Origin: Prorocentrum cordatum
Lineage: Eukaryota > Sar > Dinophyceae > Prorocentrales > Prorocentraceae
DNA: 64,000 nt
Direction: 5' to 3'
Assembly (NCBI GenBank): GCA_963575745.1
Contig: CAUYUJ010003414.1
Coordinates: 464,059 to 528,058 of the forward strand
Positions 37,742 through 48,915 of the stretch are shown here, piece by piece. The position numbers were made by a program, and so were the translations under genes. The notes beneath the pieces are model-generated. The model had not been told where the DNA came from. It did no database searches and worked only from the letters and a program-made list of their open reading frames with translations. The first letter of the stretch is position 1, and each line of letters starts with the position of its first letter.

Positions 37742-39100
37742 CTAATTCGTTTCTGTTGTAATCCAAGCACCGGTTTTCAACAACTTGATGCACTTCTCCG
37801 CCTTCCGCGTGCTTCGTTTAATCGACTCCCCTCCAGGTTCCAAATGCTCTGTAGAGTGCGTTGCTGTCGGAATGCCTTCCACCTTGACTACTAGGCTGTC
37901 TACGTCGGCCTCGCGGTCGAACGCCTGTGGAATGTAGTCTTCCTCCTGCCGACGGTCCAGCTGCAATCCTTTGCGGCGTCGCGTCCTGAGGATCCTCCTG
38001 AGCATGTGCTTCTGGGTACGACGTATCATGATCTTAAGCTCCACCGTGAGGGTCCGCGGTTCACAACCATACAACAATGCCGGCGTGATACCCCACCGAA
38101 CAAGAGAGCAAGATCCGGGACAACATACCCCACCCTGATAACGTGGGTGTCCGTATAGCTACGGTAATGGTAGTAGACCGTGACCAATCGCAGCTTGAAT
38201 TTGCGACTGCGAACGTCTACAAACCCAGCTCTCTCGCAAATGGGCTCCAACTGTCGGATCGGTTTTCCACATTTGCGCACCAGTCTGGCTCTTCCACGGG
38301 TTCGTTAGGGATTCTCCGCTGCCAAAAATGCGTGTCCTCCGTCTGTAACCCAGAACTCCTAGTTTCGGCAGTTGTAGCAAAATAGCAGATACACGTTCCA
38401 CCCTCTTTCAATAGCTCTGTGATCCTGTCGTTGTCCGTCATTCCCCCTCGTGTTCCTATGAAGCAGAATGGGGTCGATATTTCCGTAACTGTTCATCTGA
38501 TCCGTCGTATGCTCCTCTATGACATTGGCCGGTGTGTCCTGAGATGCACATAGTAAGGATTCTTGGGGGACACCGTCATCTATCAACTTGAGTTTCCCCC
38601 GGTCCCCTCCACCAAGACATTGTGGGCGACTAGATCCCTTGCCTAGTGAAATCTCTTGGCCATTGCACAGATTCGGCGAACACGCAGATTGCGTTGGTAG
38701 TTGTAGGAGTCGTCGAGGACGTGGGGCAAACAATAGGGAACCCATGTTTATCAAATCCGCGTTGAGCCTGAAACCGTGCTCCGTCGAAAACTTCTGTTCA
38801 AGGGTGAAACATCCTGAATCGATCCTCGTACTGGTACTCGTGCGCGGACTCGGCGTTGAGGCCGTCGTTTCATTCCCTCTTGAACTCTCTCACTGTCTCT
38901 CGTACCTCGTCCCTGGCCCCGAAAGTCTTAAACTTCCGCCCCCCATCAACTTTACCCATCAACGCCTCTGTGATTGTTCGACGCCCGTGTCCCAAAATAT
39001 CCGAATCTAATGTTGATTGTGCCCTTTGCCTTTCAAATTGTGGCTGGCCCATCGTCTTGTCGATGATCCGCGTACCGTAAGTGTTAGCTGTGAACCGCAT
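37742..39100 (-). pseudogene. LINE remnant: RT C-terminal part
   Basis: The segment 38077-37742 reads ALLYGCEPRTLTVELKIMI then RRTQKHMLRRIL, the typical end of the RT thumb in RTE/L2-like LINEs (LLYG.E.WTL...L...Q..MLR.I). Upstream pieces at 38401-38159, 38754-38359 and 39100-38870 (KTMGQPQFERQRAQSTLDSD) are coding-like but broken by stops. The strand and order fit the endonuclease start at 40592. Dead element. Confidence 0.5.
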
Positions 39101-39336
39101 CTGATCTCCAGTCCCAGGTCACTTTCTTGCCTTGGTGAGCGTTTTTTCATTCGGCGTTTCGACATTGGGCGGCAAGGGGAGGGGAGGAGGCTGCTTGCGA
39201 GATTGCGGCCTGTGGGGGTGCTTCTTGCTGCTTACTGTTCCTTGTTGATGGACCGCGCGAAGGGGGGGGAGGCCCAAACGGGCAGGTTTAGCACGCCCTG
39301 AGCGTGTGCTCTCAATTGCTGGGGTGGGTAACAATT

Positions 39337-40182
39337 AACACCCCTCACGCAGATCGGCGGGGTCAGGGTCCAAAAACACATGGGATTTCCAACATTTCTG
39401 AAATTCGGTGGCACCCCTCACGCAGATCGGCGAGGTCAGGGTCCAAAAACATATAGATTCGCAACATTTCTGAAATTTGCTGACACCCCTCACGCAGATC
39501 GGCGGGGTCAGGGTCCAAAAACACATGGGATTTGCAACATTTCTGAAATTCGGTGACACTCCTCACGCAGATCGGCGAGATCAGGGTGCACAAACATGTG
39601 GAATGTGTAACATTTCTGAAACTCGCTGGCACCCCTCATGCAGATCGGCGGGGTCAGGGTCCAAAAATACATGGGATTTGCCACATTTCTGAAATTCGGT
39701 GGCACCCATCACGCAGATCGGCGAGGTCAGTGCCCAAAACCAATGGGAGTTGCACCATTTCTGAAATTCGGTGGCACCCCTCACGCAGATCGGCAGGGTC
39801 AGGGTCCGAAAACCCAGAGGATTCTCAACATTTCTGAAATTCGGTGGCACCCTTCACTCGGATCGACAGGGTCAGGGTCCAAAAACACATAGGATTTGCC
39901 ACATTTCTGAAATCCGGTGGCACCCTCACACAGATCGGCGGGGTCAGAATCCAAAAACATATGGGATTCGCCATGTTTTTGAATTTCGCTGGCACCCATC
40001 ACGCAGATCGGCGGGGTCAGGGTCCAAAAACACATGAGATTTACCACATTTCTGGAATTCGGCAACACACCCTCAAGTAAATCGGCGGGGTCAGGGTCCA
40101 AAAACAAATGGGATTTGCAACATTCCTGAAATTCGGTTGCGCCCCTCACGCAAATCGGCGGAGCCAGGGTCGAAAAACAAAC
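39337..40182 (+). repeat. 73-bp minisatellite, 12 units
   Basis: The box AGATCGGCGGGGTCAGGGTC starts at about 39351, 39424, 39496, 39569, 39642, 39715, 39787, 39860, 39932, 40005, 40079 and 40152, so the period is 72-74. Each unit also has CCAAAAACACATGGGATT and TTTCTGAAATTCGGTGGCAC. Divergence between neighbours is about 5-15 percent. Because 73 is not a multiple of three, the array cannot keep one frame. Confidence 0.95.
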
Positions 40183-40301
40183 AAGTCCCGACACTGCTTC
40201 ACGGCGGCGCCCAGACCTCATGATTTAGCTTTTGTATCTCCCATTATCCGAGGAAGGGGACCGGCGGCATGGGGCGAAGCCCTTACGGATAATAAAAACG
40301 A

Positions 40302-40592
40302 TCATTTGCAATTGTTCAGGAAACAAATGATTAGTGCCTGTATCCTGATCCCTCTCTCCATCGAATTTGTCGTTTTGTGGATTACAAGTGGCGTATCTTG
40401 GTTGATCTGGGTCTTCTGGAGGTGCGCACCCAAGATCGCATCACAATTCTTCTTGGTGATATATAGTTCATCCAAGTCGGTTCTCAAGCCGTCCACATTG
40501 CCCTCGAGCACGTCTAAGCATGTCGTCAGCAGCAAACTTTGCAACTGCAGCCTCATGTCTGGCATCCAGATTCGATCCTCTGGAGTGTCCAT
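40302..40592 (-). pseudogene. LINE endonuclease N-terminal fragment
   Basis: The minus strand reads NVDGLRTDLDELYITKKNCD, then AILGAHLQKTQINQDTPLVI. This is the first strand and helix of an APE endonuclease (NxxGLR..L.EL.......I..LQET). The usual Glu after Gln is Lys here. It is on the same strand as the RT end at 37742-38077 and about 2.2 kb upstream, so the two are probably one element split by the minisatellite. Confidence 0.5.
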
Positions 40593-40599
40593 TCGTATT

Positions 40600-42180
40600 C
40601 AATGCCGCTCGAACAATTGAGACCACTCTCAGGCTGAATTGTTCGACAACCCTTGATTGGTCAGATCTTTTGCAATCGCCACATCATCCACGAGGGCATC
40701 ATTTGGTCGTTGCCTTTTGCTCTTGGGGAATCATCACTTTTTTCGGGAACCCGACCAGCCATCCTGATGACACGAGCGTGTAAGGGAACGTGTTGGTAAG
40801 CTAAGCGGGTTAGATTATGCAGAGTATGCAAGGGCCCAAGAATGTCAACACGAACTGACATCTCAAATATTTCTCGCTGCGATGGCCCCAAGAGCCCCCC
40901 AGTAACCCCCGAGACGCTCCCAAGAGGCTTCTAATAAGCCCCCTACAGCAGATCAGATGCCCCCCAGGAGTCCTCCAAGGGGCCCCCGCATCCCAGAGAC
41001 ACCTGACCCGCAGGCCAAGCACGGTGGCACGACTCTTGACGAATTCACTGTTGTGGGGGTCGGCGGGATGGCGTAAGCATCTTGAGTCGAACTGATCACT
41101 CCGTATGCTCCTCTTGAATCAGCTCGTGGTCAGCCTACTGATCCTCGTCGCGCCTTCTCCTCCTCCTTCTCCTCCTGCCATCGATGTGCTCGCCCATACT
41201 TTCTCTCTCATGCGCCCCCGCGTCTTTACCCGCGTTCATGATGCTCCTCGCTTTGCTGCACGGCCTCTCCTAAGAGCAGTGCGCAGGAACTCCGCAGCTC
41301 CCCTCCGCGCCACGACAATACCGACGTCCAGCAAGAAGATGCTGGCCTGCCGGCCGCGGAAGCGCGACTCCTACGCGCCCTACGACGTCCTCGCCAAGCA
41401 GGCCAGCCTCCCCAGCCTGCACGGTCCCCTTTCATATTTGGGACGTCGGCTTTCTCTCATCCTCCTCTTCCTCCTTCTCCACCTGTTCCCAACTCCCTGC
41501 TTACTCACTCATTCCTGCCGTCTCCTGCGTGCCTCTCCCTCCTCGCGTGGTCCTCCCTGCCTCCTCGCCCTCCTATCTCATCTCACCCTGACCCTGCGCG
41601 CATCTTCCTCCTCGCCCTCCTCATCCTCCTCATGATCATCCGTCCACCTTCACCTCTTCATTAACATACGTAATCATCATCCGTCCGCCTCATGATCCCC
41701 CTCCGGACCCTCTTTGTTCCGTCGCCTGCCCCTCCTCCTCCATTTCTCTTCCTGTTTCCTCTGGTGATTGTCCTCCTCCTACTGTTGATATGTTTCTCCC
41801 TGCTCAGATCCAACCTGGGACACCCGCGCCTAAATTACGAAGGCCACACTCTACCGCACGAAACATCAATATTCTGATGCTATCAGCTCCGCCGTGAGTG
41901 AAGACATCGGATATGTCATGTAATGCCCTTTCTCGCCAGGGGTACGACCTCTGGTCCGCGATCTGCCTTGCGAGTGCTTCCGAAACCTGCGCTGCAGCGA
42001 ACATGTTTTAACGCGCGTGCCCCTACTGCGGTGAATGGCGAGATTTGCCTCTGCTCCTATGTTCTTTGCCAACTGTCCTGTGTCGTCCTCCTCCCCCTCT
42101 TCCTTCCCTTGTCCCGACCACGCGCGCGGGGGAGGGGGGGGAAACGAAGGAGAACGCGAGAGGGAGCCCGCGCAGAGGAG
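40600..42180. other. Spacer with CT-rich stretches and no recognised gene
   Basis: CCCCAAGAG-type imperfect repeats at 40875-40990; CT-rich segments at 41155-41180 and 41450-41640. A minus-strand frame at 42004-41804 looks protein-like but has no motif. Confidence 0.4.
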
Positions 42181-42720
42181 AGGGAAGGAGGAGGAGGAGG
42201 AGGAGGAGGAGGAGGAGGAGGCGGAGAAGGAGGAGGAGAAGGAGGAGGAGGAGGAGGCGACGGCCCACGTACTGCGCTTCACTCGACCACGACGGCGTCG
42301 ACGTCGACGGCGACGGCGACGACGACGACGGCGGCGGCGGCGTAGCGGTGGCGGCCCGGGCGCGCGAGGAACGCCGCGCATGGGCGGCGGCGGCGGCGGG
42401 CAGACGGCGCGCCGCCAGGAGCCACGCGCAGGCCACCCAGCCCCACTGCAGCAGGGGCCGCAGAAGCTCCTCCGACGGCGGCGGCGGCGGCGGCCGCCGT
42501 CGTTGTTGCTGGCTCCGTTGCCGTCGCTGTGGTCGCCGCCGTCGTCGTCGCCGTCGCCGTCGCCGTCGACGCCGTCGACGCCGTCGCCGTGGCTGTCACC
42601 GTCGTCTCTTCCTCCTCCTCCTCCTCCTCCTCCTCCTCCTCCTCCTGGAGGCGGCAGCCTGGAGCGTGCATCCTCCTCCTCCTCCTCCTCCTCCTCCTCC
42701 TCCTCCTCCTCTCCTTTGCG
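42180..42720. repeat. (GGA)n and (TCC)n tracts in opposite orientation flanking CGG/GTC repeats
   Basis: (GGA)n at 42184-42265, CGACGG/GGCGGC repeats at 42285-42500, (GTCGCC)n at 42530-42600, then (TCC)n at 42606-42650 and 42670-42712. The outer tracts are complementary and could form a long hairpin. Confidence 0.85.
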
Positions 42721-42777
42721 TGGGCTCCCGCTCGCATTCTCCTGCGTTTCCTCCTGCTTCCCCCGCGCGGTGCGGAA

Positions 42778-42935
42778 GCGCGAGGCGGGGATTTATCCAT
42801 ACACACCGCCAAGGCGACCGATGTACAGGGACAGCATGGGATGGTGGATATGAACATACGAGGGCCCCAAGGAGCCCGAACGCATCCATATCCGCCGCCT
42901 ACCAAGGTTCCCGAGAATCGACTCCCCAGGCGTTT
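42778..42935 (+). repeat. Dispersed repeat, partner of 15975-16135
   Basis: See 15975-16135. It follows the TCC tract by about 65 bp. Confidence 0.5.
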
Positions 42936-43018
42936 GTGATAGATAAATCCCGGCCTCGGATGGTTGCGTGATCATCCACCCCTGACCACACAAGCATGAC
43001 TGCCAATATTGGACATAC

Positions 43019-43200
43019 AGTCAAAACGTATATTAAGGACGGGTGATAAGGACGCAAGACCCTTGGAGGCCGAAGTTGGGTTTTTTAGGGCGGCGGGCGA
43101 CCAGTGATAATGGCAAGGACGAGCCTCAGAGGCAAGGACACAAGGGTACCCTATATGAAGGCGCGCGTCCTTACTAGGCGCGTTGACTGTACACTGGCAA
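43019..43200 (+). repeat. Dispersed repeat, partner of 48234-48410
   Basis: Shared blocks in order: GATAAGGACGCAAGACCCTT, GGAGGCCGAAGTTGGGTTTT, GGCAAGGACACAAGGGTACC, ATGAAGGCGCGCGTCCTTAC and GCGCGTTGACT. Identity about 85 percent. A short piece (GGCAAGGATGCAAGGGTACC) recurs at about 54820. Confidence 0.8.
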
Positions 43201-43317
43201 CTCTCTGTGCCGCTTTGTTGTTGATCATGGGCCACGCCTGCATCGCAGAGCGGGGGGCGTGGGCCGGAGAGGGGCATACCGCGCCCCGGGCCGCCGCCAT
43301 CGCCGCGGCGACCTCCA

Positions 43318-43396
43318 GCTCCGTCTCCTCCTCCTCTTCCTCCTCCTCCTCCTCCTCCTCCTCCTCCTCCTCCTCCTCCTCTCCCCCCCCCCCCAG
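43318..43396. repeat. (TCC)n tract ending in a C run
   Basis: About 65 bp of TCC then CCCCCCCCCC. Confidence 0.9.
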
Positions 43397-43483
43397 GCGG
43401 CGGCGGACATCACGCAGCGATCGGAGGAAGCGACGGCAGCGGCGACAGCGAGGGCGAATGGCTGCGGGGCGCTGTGCGCGCGA

Positions 43484-43582
43484 TTAAGACGCACGATAAG
43501 GATAAGGACGCAAGGTAAGGATAAGGACGCACGATAAGATAAGGATAAGGACGCACGATAAGGATAAGGACGCCTTAGAGGG
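43484..43582 (+). repeat. GGATAAGGACGCACGATAA repeats
   Basis: Four to five units of about 19-21 bp, the same type as the ends of the 43019 and 48234 repeats (GGTAAGGACG). Confidence 0.8.
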
Positions 43583-43655
43583 CCATGTCGACACTCTGCG
43601 AGCGGGGTGCGGCCAGCGAAAGCGGCCAAGGATGGGCCCAAGGGGTCGGGGGCCT

Positions 43656-43826
43656 GCTGACCAGGGTCAATCCAGACCCGGGTCAGTCAGGCCTTGCAGG
43701 GTCCTGCAGGAGCCTGCAGGATCCTGCGCCCAAACCCAGGTCAGTGCGCCCCTGGCCCTGCAAGAGCCTGCAAGATCCAGCGCTCTGACTGACCCCTGTT
43801 TGCATTGGCCCCCGTCTCTTGCGCCC
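43656..43826 (+). repeat. CCCGGGTCA-type dispersed repeat, partner of 12637-12862
   Basis: See 12637-12862. Contains GCAGGGTCCTGCAGGAGCCTG nearby and the same TGACCCCTGTTTGCATTG-type end. Confidence 0.65.
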
Positions 43827-44189
43827 CGAAGGGGGAGGAGGCAGGGGTAACCGCTGTTGACTGTATTGGTGGCCCGTGCAACAGCAGGGGGGTGGGGGGT
43901 GGCGCGAGGGGCGCGGTCTTCTGAGAAGGCGGGTGGGCGTCTCAGAGGGCAGGTGGCCTCTGAGGCACCCTCCCGGCCTCTGAGAGGCCTTCTCGGAGGA
44001 GGCCCTGTGCCATCTCTGGAGGAACCAAGAAGCGACAGAAGCATACACTTCGGGAGGTCCGCGCGGACTCCGTGGCTCTGCGCTGGACCCACACAAGTCC
44101 GAGCGAAGCTCCGCAAGTTTCTGCTTACGCCGCTTTTCCTTCCTCGAGTCTACGAGGCTGCGCCCTTCACACTCGAGGCAGCAGGGAAA

Positions 44190-44432
44190 CCCTCATAGAT
44201 GGGGTCGGAGTAGATGGTGTCATAGGATCGTGTCGCATCGCCAATACATCGGCGATGAATCGGCGATGCATCAGCGATGCATCCGCGATGCGGCGCCGGC
44301 GATGCATCGTAGACGTCGGCGATGCACCGGCGACGTCGATGTGAAGCAAATCGGGCCCCACATCGAGATGTATCGGCGATGCATCGGCGATGCGGCGCGA
44401 CCCCATCCACTGCGACCCCACCTCGGAGGCCT
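44190..44432. repeat. Palindromic TCGGCGATG MITE-like element, copy 1
   Basis: The ends CCTCATAGATGGGGTCGGAG and CGACCCCACCTCGGAGGCCT are imperfect inverted repeats. The body is tandem ATCGGCGATGC units in both orientations. Related copies at 45666-46045, 61498-61695 and 62800-63124. Confidence 0.7.
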
Positions 44433-44610
44433 ACCGTCGGGGCGTTGGCCCAAGGAACCCTAAATTAGGATCGAGGCCCCTTTTCCCTATAAGTTGAACT
44501 TTCAAGGCAAACCTCGGGAAAACCAAAGGCAAACTGCGAAACATTCAAGGAACACCGAGCCCCTCCCCAACGAAAAGGGTTCCTTCTTCAGCGCCCCGAC
44601 GTCGCTCGGA
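44433..44610 (+). repeat. Dispersed repeat, partner of 46950-47130
   Basis: Shared: CTACCGTCGGGGC, AAGGAACCCTAAAT, GAGGCCCCTTTT, GAGCCCCTCCCCAACGAAAA and GGGTTCCTTCTTCAG. It abuts the MITE-like element at 44190-44432. Confidence 0.75.
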
Positions 44611-44662
44611 CGTCAATTTCCCCAACGAAAAGGAGGCCTAGATCTGCGAGCCGACCCACTCG

Positions 44663-44795
44663 CCGTCGCTCGGACGTCCATTTCCCGTGCATTTGTCGGT
44701 TTCGGGCGTGTCTTTTTGGCTCGTTGGTCGAGGATGGTCCTCGGTGGTCCTCGCCGAGAAAAAAAAAGCACACGTCCGAGCGATGCCAGGCCCAC
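44663..44795. repeat. MITE-like foldback element, partner of 11829-11962
   Basis: Same inverted ends and body as 11829-11962, about 85 percent identical. Confidence 0.65.
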
Positions 44796-44954
44796 CATCG
44801 AGACTCCCCCCCGTGCGCGACGCCGAGGCGGCCGCCGAGGGGAACGCCGAGGGGCGCCCGCGGGGGCGCGCCCGGGGGCACGGGGCGCGCCTGGAAACCC
44901 GCGGCCGCCCCCAGCCGCGGGGCCGCCGGATCCTGCGCCGCGTCGCGCGTGGCG

Positions 44955-45140
44955 GACGGCCTCCTTCTTTTTCTTCCTCCTCCTTCTCCTCCTCCTCCGC
45001 CTCCTTCGTTTCTTCCTCCTTTTCCTCCTTCTTTTCTTTCTCCTTATTTTCTTCCTCCTCTTGCTCCTCTTTTCTGCCTCCTTCTATTCTTCCTCTTTCT
45101 GTTTTCCTCCTCTTCCTTCTTCGTTTCTTCCTCATCCTTC
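44955..45140. repeat. (TTC/TCC)n pyrimidine tract
   Basis: About 185 bp of CTCCTTC, TTTCTTCC and related units. Confidence 0.85.
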
Positions 45141-45665
45141 GGGTGTTGCTAGAAGTGCCCCTGGCCCAAGGTGCCCCCAGCTCTTCGCTCCATGTTGGAG
45201 CCTCTGGGACCCTCTGGGCCTCGTGAGGGGTGCTCTGGAGACCGTCGGTGCCACCCCGATAATCCTGGGAGCGCCTTGGGTAAGGGGCACTTCAAGCAAC
45301 CCCCGACTCTTGCCCACACTGGCGGCCCTGTCCTCTGACTGGGGCCGCTGTGACTCGCCGGCCACTGTCCAGAAACGACTGCGACTGGTCTCGGGGGTGT
45401 CAAATCGCACGGCTGCGCGCACTACCTAAACACAGTCTGGGGAGATCAAATGTTACCGATACCGCTACTCCCCAGACCTGTTCTGGGGTGCGTTCTGACC
45501 AGAATTTCGAAGCGAATACAGCGATGGTGACGAGGGCCTCACAGAAGGCCTCAAAAGGGAAGACGAGGGAGGGGTAGCAGTATGGGTGCCTTTTCCTCCT
45601 CTGACATTCGGCAGTTCCTCTCGTCGTCGTTATCCCTCTCCTCATCGTCTGCGCGGTCGTCTTTA
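45141..45665. other. Spacer without a recognised gene
   Basis: Mixed composition, no dispersed repeat recognised, no motif-bearing frame. Confidence 0.4.
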
Positions 45666-46045
45666 GAGGCCTCCTAGATGGGGTCCAAGCAGATGGGGTC
45701 GGAGGATCGCGCCGCATCGCCGACACATCGGCGATACATCGGCACCATTGGCGTGGAGAAACCGGGCTCATCATCGAGCCACATCGCCGATGCATACTCC
45801 AGATCCTTCAATAAGCACCCCCCCGTGCCAATCTGTCCGACGCCCCTTGCCCGCCCCCCGACGCGCCCCAAACCCGCTCCCTCTCGCTCTCCAACCTCCC
45901 CACGTCCCCCCGAAGGACGGCGGTTTCCTACCCCGGTTTCCTACCCCCCCACGCGATCCACCCCCCCACGCATATTACGAGACCTGGAGCAAACGATAGG
46001 GCGCGATCCTCCGACCCCATCTACTCGGACCCCATCCGGGAGGCC
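45666..46045. repeat. Palindromic TCGGCGATG MITE-like element, copy 2, interrupted
   Basis: The 5' arm (AGGCCTCCTAGATGGGGTC) and body run to about 45800. The 3' arm (GCGCGATCCTCCGACCCCAT up to CCGGGAGGCC) lies at 45998-46045. Between them are about 195 bp of unrelated C-rich DNA. Confidence 0.65.
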
Positions 46046-46114
46046 CAGGGCCACTGCCTCGCTGGCGACCGCTGGGCGCACCAAGAGCTTCTGCAGCCCT
46101 GGCGTTGTCAAGAA

Positions 46115-46268
46115 TGGTGCAGGGAGGAGGACGAGGAGGACGAGGAGGAGGAGGAGGAGGAGGAGGAGGAGGAGGACGAGGACGAGGAGGAGGAGGACGA
46201 GGACGAGGAGGAGGAGGAGGAGGAGGAGGAAGAGGAGGACGAGGAAGAGGAGGATAGGGGGAGGAAGA
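46115..46268. repeat. (GGA)n/GGACGA purine tract
   Basis: About 150 bp of GGAGGACGAGGA. Confidence 0.9.
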
Positions 46269-46569
46269 ACAGGTTGTCTGATTGTTACGTCTTGGGCGTC
46301 GCTTCATGGGGGGGCGATCAATGGGAGGGGGAAGCGAAGGCTGCAGGAAAAGGGGCAGGGCCCCTAAAGGAGCGCTGAAGGGCCCAGACGAGGGCCTTCT
46401 CGGCCCGAAAAGGGCGCCCTTCTTCCCCCCCCCTCATGCATCGTCCCACCATTCGGCGACTCACAAATCTCAAATCACGGTCGTGCCCCCCGGGGGTTTG
46501 GACCCCCAGGTGACGGCAACGCTTGGGTCGCCATGCGGTGCTTAACCCTGGGGCGGGGGCTTTCGGCGG

Positions 46570-46735
46570 TGGACCAACCTCCCTTTAGTAGACCTCCCCT
46601 TAGTGAGAGCGGCCTGGGACCGAAACCGACGGACCTGGACCCGCAAAAATGACGGCCGCGACGCCCTCTCGCGAACCGAAAACGGCCAATTCCTCAATCG
46701 ACGTGTCAGGGTAGGAGGTCTGTCCATCCCCGAGG
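46570..46735 (+). repeat. Dispersed repeat, partner of 62530-62700
   Basis: Shared: GGACCAACCTCCCTTTAG / GGACAAACCTCCCTTTAG, CGGCCTGGGACCGAAACCGA, CGGACCTGGACCCGC, AATGACGGCCGCGACGCCCT and GACGTGTCAGGGTAGGAGGT. About 90 percent identical. Confidence 0.85.
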
Positions 46736-46949
46736 CTTGGCCCACACAGCAACCGCTGCGTGCCAGAATTGCCGCCCTCGCCACGGATTTCGACTGCAGC
46801 AGCGCCAACGTGTGCTCCTCCGCCGAGAGGCTCCTCAAAGCCGCCGCGGGCGGTGTAACGAGGGCTGGCACAGTCTCGTGTGCCGTCGGTGGAGCGGAGC
46901 GGGGTGGGCACGCAGTGGGGCCGAGGCGCGCCCTGAGATCGCCAACCCT

Positions 46950-47130
46950 ACTACCGTCGGGGCCTTGACCTAAGGAACCCTAAATAAGGAACGAGGCCCC
47001 TTTTTTTCCATGAGTTAGCCTTCGATTTCCTGTCGAATACATAAGGAAATCCTGAGGCAAGCTGTGAAACACCTAAGGAACGCGGAGCCCCTCCCCAACG
47101 AAAAGGGTTCCTTCTTCAGGGCCCCGACTC
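46950..47130 (+). repeat. Dispersed repeat, partner of 44433-44610
   Basis: See 44433-44610. Confidence 0.75.
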
Positions 47131-47327
47131 TAACCTGCTTCGGGAGAAGCGCTGGCGGGGGGTCGAAACTGGAAGGATGCCATCAAGCAGTGGAGCCCTC
47201 ACGAGGGTGTCCGATGCCCAGGCGTCGAGTGGCCCCGCAGGGCAGGGCTCGCGGACGGCGACAGAACGAAGGGCACTGCCCGAAGCCACGGAGGAGAACG
47301 ATAGTCTCGGAGGCCCAGGCGTTGGTT

Positions 47328-47515
47328 TTTGGTCGGGGCGGACGAGAGGGGGGATAGCAGAGGTGGGATTAGCAATGCAGCTTACACACCTGACTATCCC
47401 GGCGCCTCCTGGCTCCAGTGTATCTAGGAAGGCGCCCGGCGGGCCGAAAGCAGGTGCATGCAGCAATCAACAGATTTCGCACCCCCCCTTCCACAATCGA
47501 CCTTTCTTGTCCAAT
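47328..47515 (+). repeat. Dispersed repeat, partner of 11430-11615
   Basis: See 11430-11615. Confidence 0.5.
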
Positions 47516-47932
47516 CCGAGATTTTCTCCCAGACAATCGGCCCGAGCAGCCCTCCCCGACCCTCCTCCATGTCCCTCCCCCCTCCCATCCTCTCCTCCCC
47601 TCCGACACCACCCACTCCCAAATTATCCCCCTCTCCACCTGCCCTGCCCTCCTTCGGCGACAACCCTTTCAATCCCCTTCCGAAATGGATTTCCCGATCC
47701 CCCTCCCGTCACTTCCCCTCCTTCCTTGCCCATCCTCCTCCGACAACCCTCTTCCAGAACTGAACCTAAACGGCGTTTTTCGTTTTCGTATTGTTTTCGT
47801 TGTCCCTCGCTTTCGTCTCGAATCCGCCTTTACCGCAGAACGAAATCGAAACGAGAACGGCCCACGAAATCACCAAAAGCAGCGTTTAGGTCCAGCCCTG
47901 CCCTCTTCCGCTTCCGTTCCTGAAGGGGCCCC
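47516..47932. other. C-rich spacer, no gene recognised
   Basis: CCCTCC-rich stretch to 47750, then a TTTTCGTTTTCG-type short repeat (47776-47860). Frames on both strands lack motifs. Confidence 0.4.
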
Positions 47933-48080
47933 GGGACATACAGATAAATACACACAAATAAAAGGATCCCCCATCTTTTCCCATATTGCCTGAGTTTTTG
48001 TCTTCCCGCCCACCCATACTTTCCCACATTTCCTTGGGAATCGACGAGTCATGGTGTCTGTGTGTCTTTTCCCCTCCTGA
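47933..48080 (+). repeat. Dispersed CACACA-type repeat, complete copy
   Basis: Starts GGGACATACAGATAAATACA and ends TGTGTCTTTTCCCCTCCTGA. The ends are weak inverted repeats (ACACAAATAA against TTGTGTCTGTGTG in other copies), so it may be a foldback element. All copies in this window have the same orientation. Confidence 0.75.
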
Positions 48081-48233
48081 GTTCCACCCCCCCCCCCGCA
48101 CCTCTTTGGACACCGCCTCCTCCTTGCCCGCCGCCGGCCCCTCCTCTCGCCCCTCCCTCCTTGGAGGCGGCGATGGGGGCGAGCAGCCCAGGGGAGAGCA
48201 GTACATGTGTGTTCCGGGGCGCCGACGCTCTAC

Positions 48234-48410
48234 AATCAAAACGTAAACTCAGGACGCGTGGTAAGGACGGAAGACCCTTGGAGGCTGAAGTTGGGTTTTT
48301 TTGGGCGGCGGCGACCAGTGAAAACGGCAAAGGACGGGCCACAAAGGCAAGGACACAAGGGTACCCTAGATGAAGGCGCGCGTCCTTACTATGCGCGTTG
48401 ACTCTATGCC
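48234..48410 (+). repeat. Dispersed repeat, partner of 43019-43200
   Basis: See 43019-43200. Confidence 0.8.
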
Positions 48411-48464
48411 TTCGACAGGGCTTCCGGGCGAATACGTGTAACGCCCGCCCCTGCGCTACTCGCC

Positions 48465-48642
48465 TTAAGTCGGGCCTGTCCCCTACAGGGGGATTTTCGA
48501 CGAAAAATGAAAAATACCCAAAAGATAATCCAAACATAGCCCAAAATTAGTCTGGGGACTATTTTATGAATATGGTTTGACCTTTTTTGAATATGTTTGG
48601 AGTATTTTTTATTGTTCGTCGAAAATCCACGCCCGACATAAT
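48465..48642. repeat. TTAAGTCGGGC MITE, copy 1
   Basis: 178 bp with terminal inverted repeats TTAAGTCGGGCCTGTCCCCT...GATTTTCGACGAA and TTCGTCGAAAATCCACGCCC...GACATAA. The interior is AT-rich and has no ORF. The TTAA/TAA ends suggest a TA- or TTAA-type target. Confidence 0.85.
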
Positions 48643-48753
48643 ATTCGCCCTCATCGACACCGCCGACCTCCCCCCTCCAACCTTGCCACCTCCGTCCTCC
48701 CGCCGCGGCCCCGACCCCCTGCCGCCCCCCCCCCGTCCCCCTTTACCATCCTT

Positions 48754-48915
48754 CGGTCGGGCCCGTCCCCCCGCAGGCGGACTTCTGGGCGAGCAGGCGC
48801 ACGGGTACTCAAGACATACTCCCAGCACGCTCGAAGATAGTCAAAGGATGGTCCCCGGGCTTTTTTTTGGACTGCTTCTGGATCTCCCTCCTGTAGAGGG
48901 ACAGGCCCGACTTAA
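48754..48915. repeat. TTAAGTCGGGC MITE, copy 2
   Basis: Starts GGTCGGGCCCGTCCCCCCGC and ends CTCCTGTAGAGGGACAGGCC then CGACTTAA. The left end is more diverged than the right. Confidence 0.75.

Noticed and set aside
39337-40182. The 73-bp array considered as a CRISPR array
   Set aside because: There is no alternation of constant repeat and unique spacer: the whole unit repeats. The context is eukaryotic.
41804-42004. A minus-strand 66-codon frame with ordinary composition
   Set aside because: Short, no motif, and no continuation in neighbouring frames.
44460-44480. CCCTAAATTAGG considered as telomeric (TTTAGGG) sequence
   Set aside because: A single unit that belongs to the dispersed repeat pair 44433/46950. 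No tandem TTTAGGG exists.
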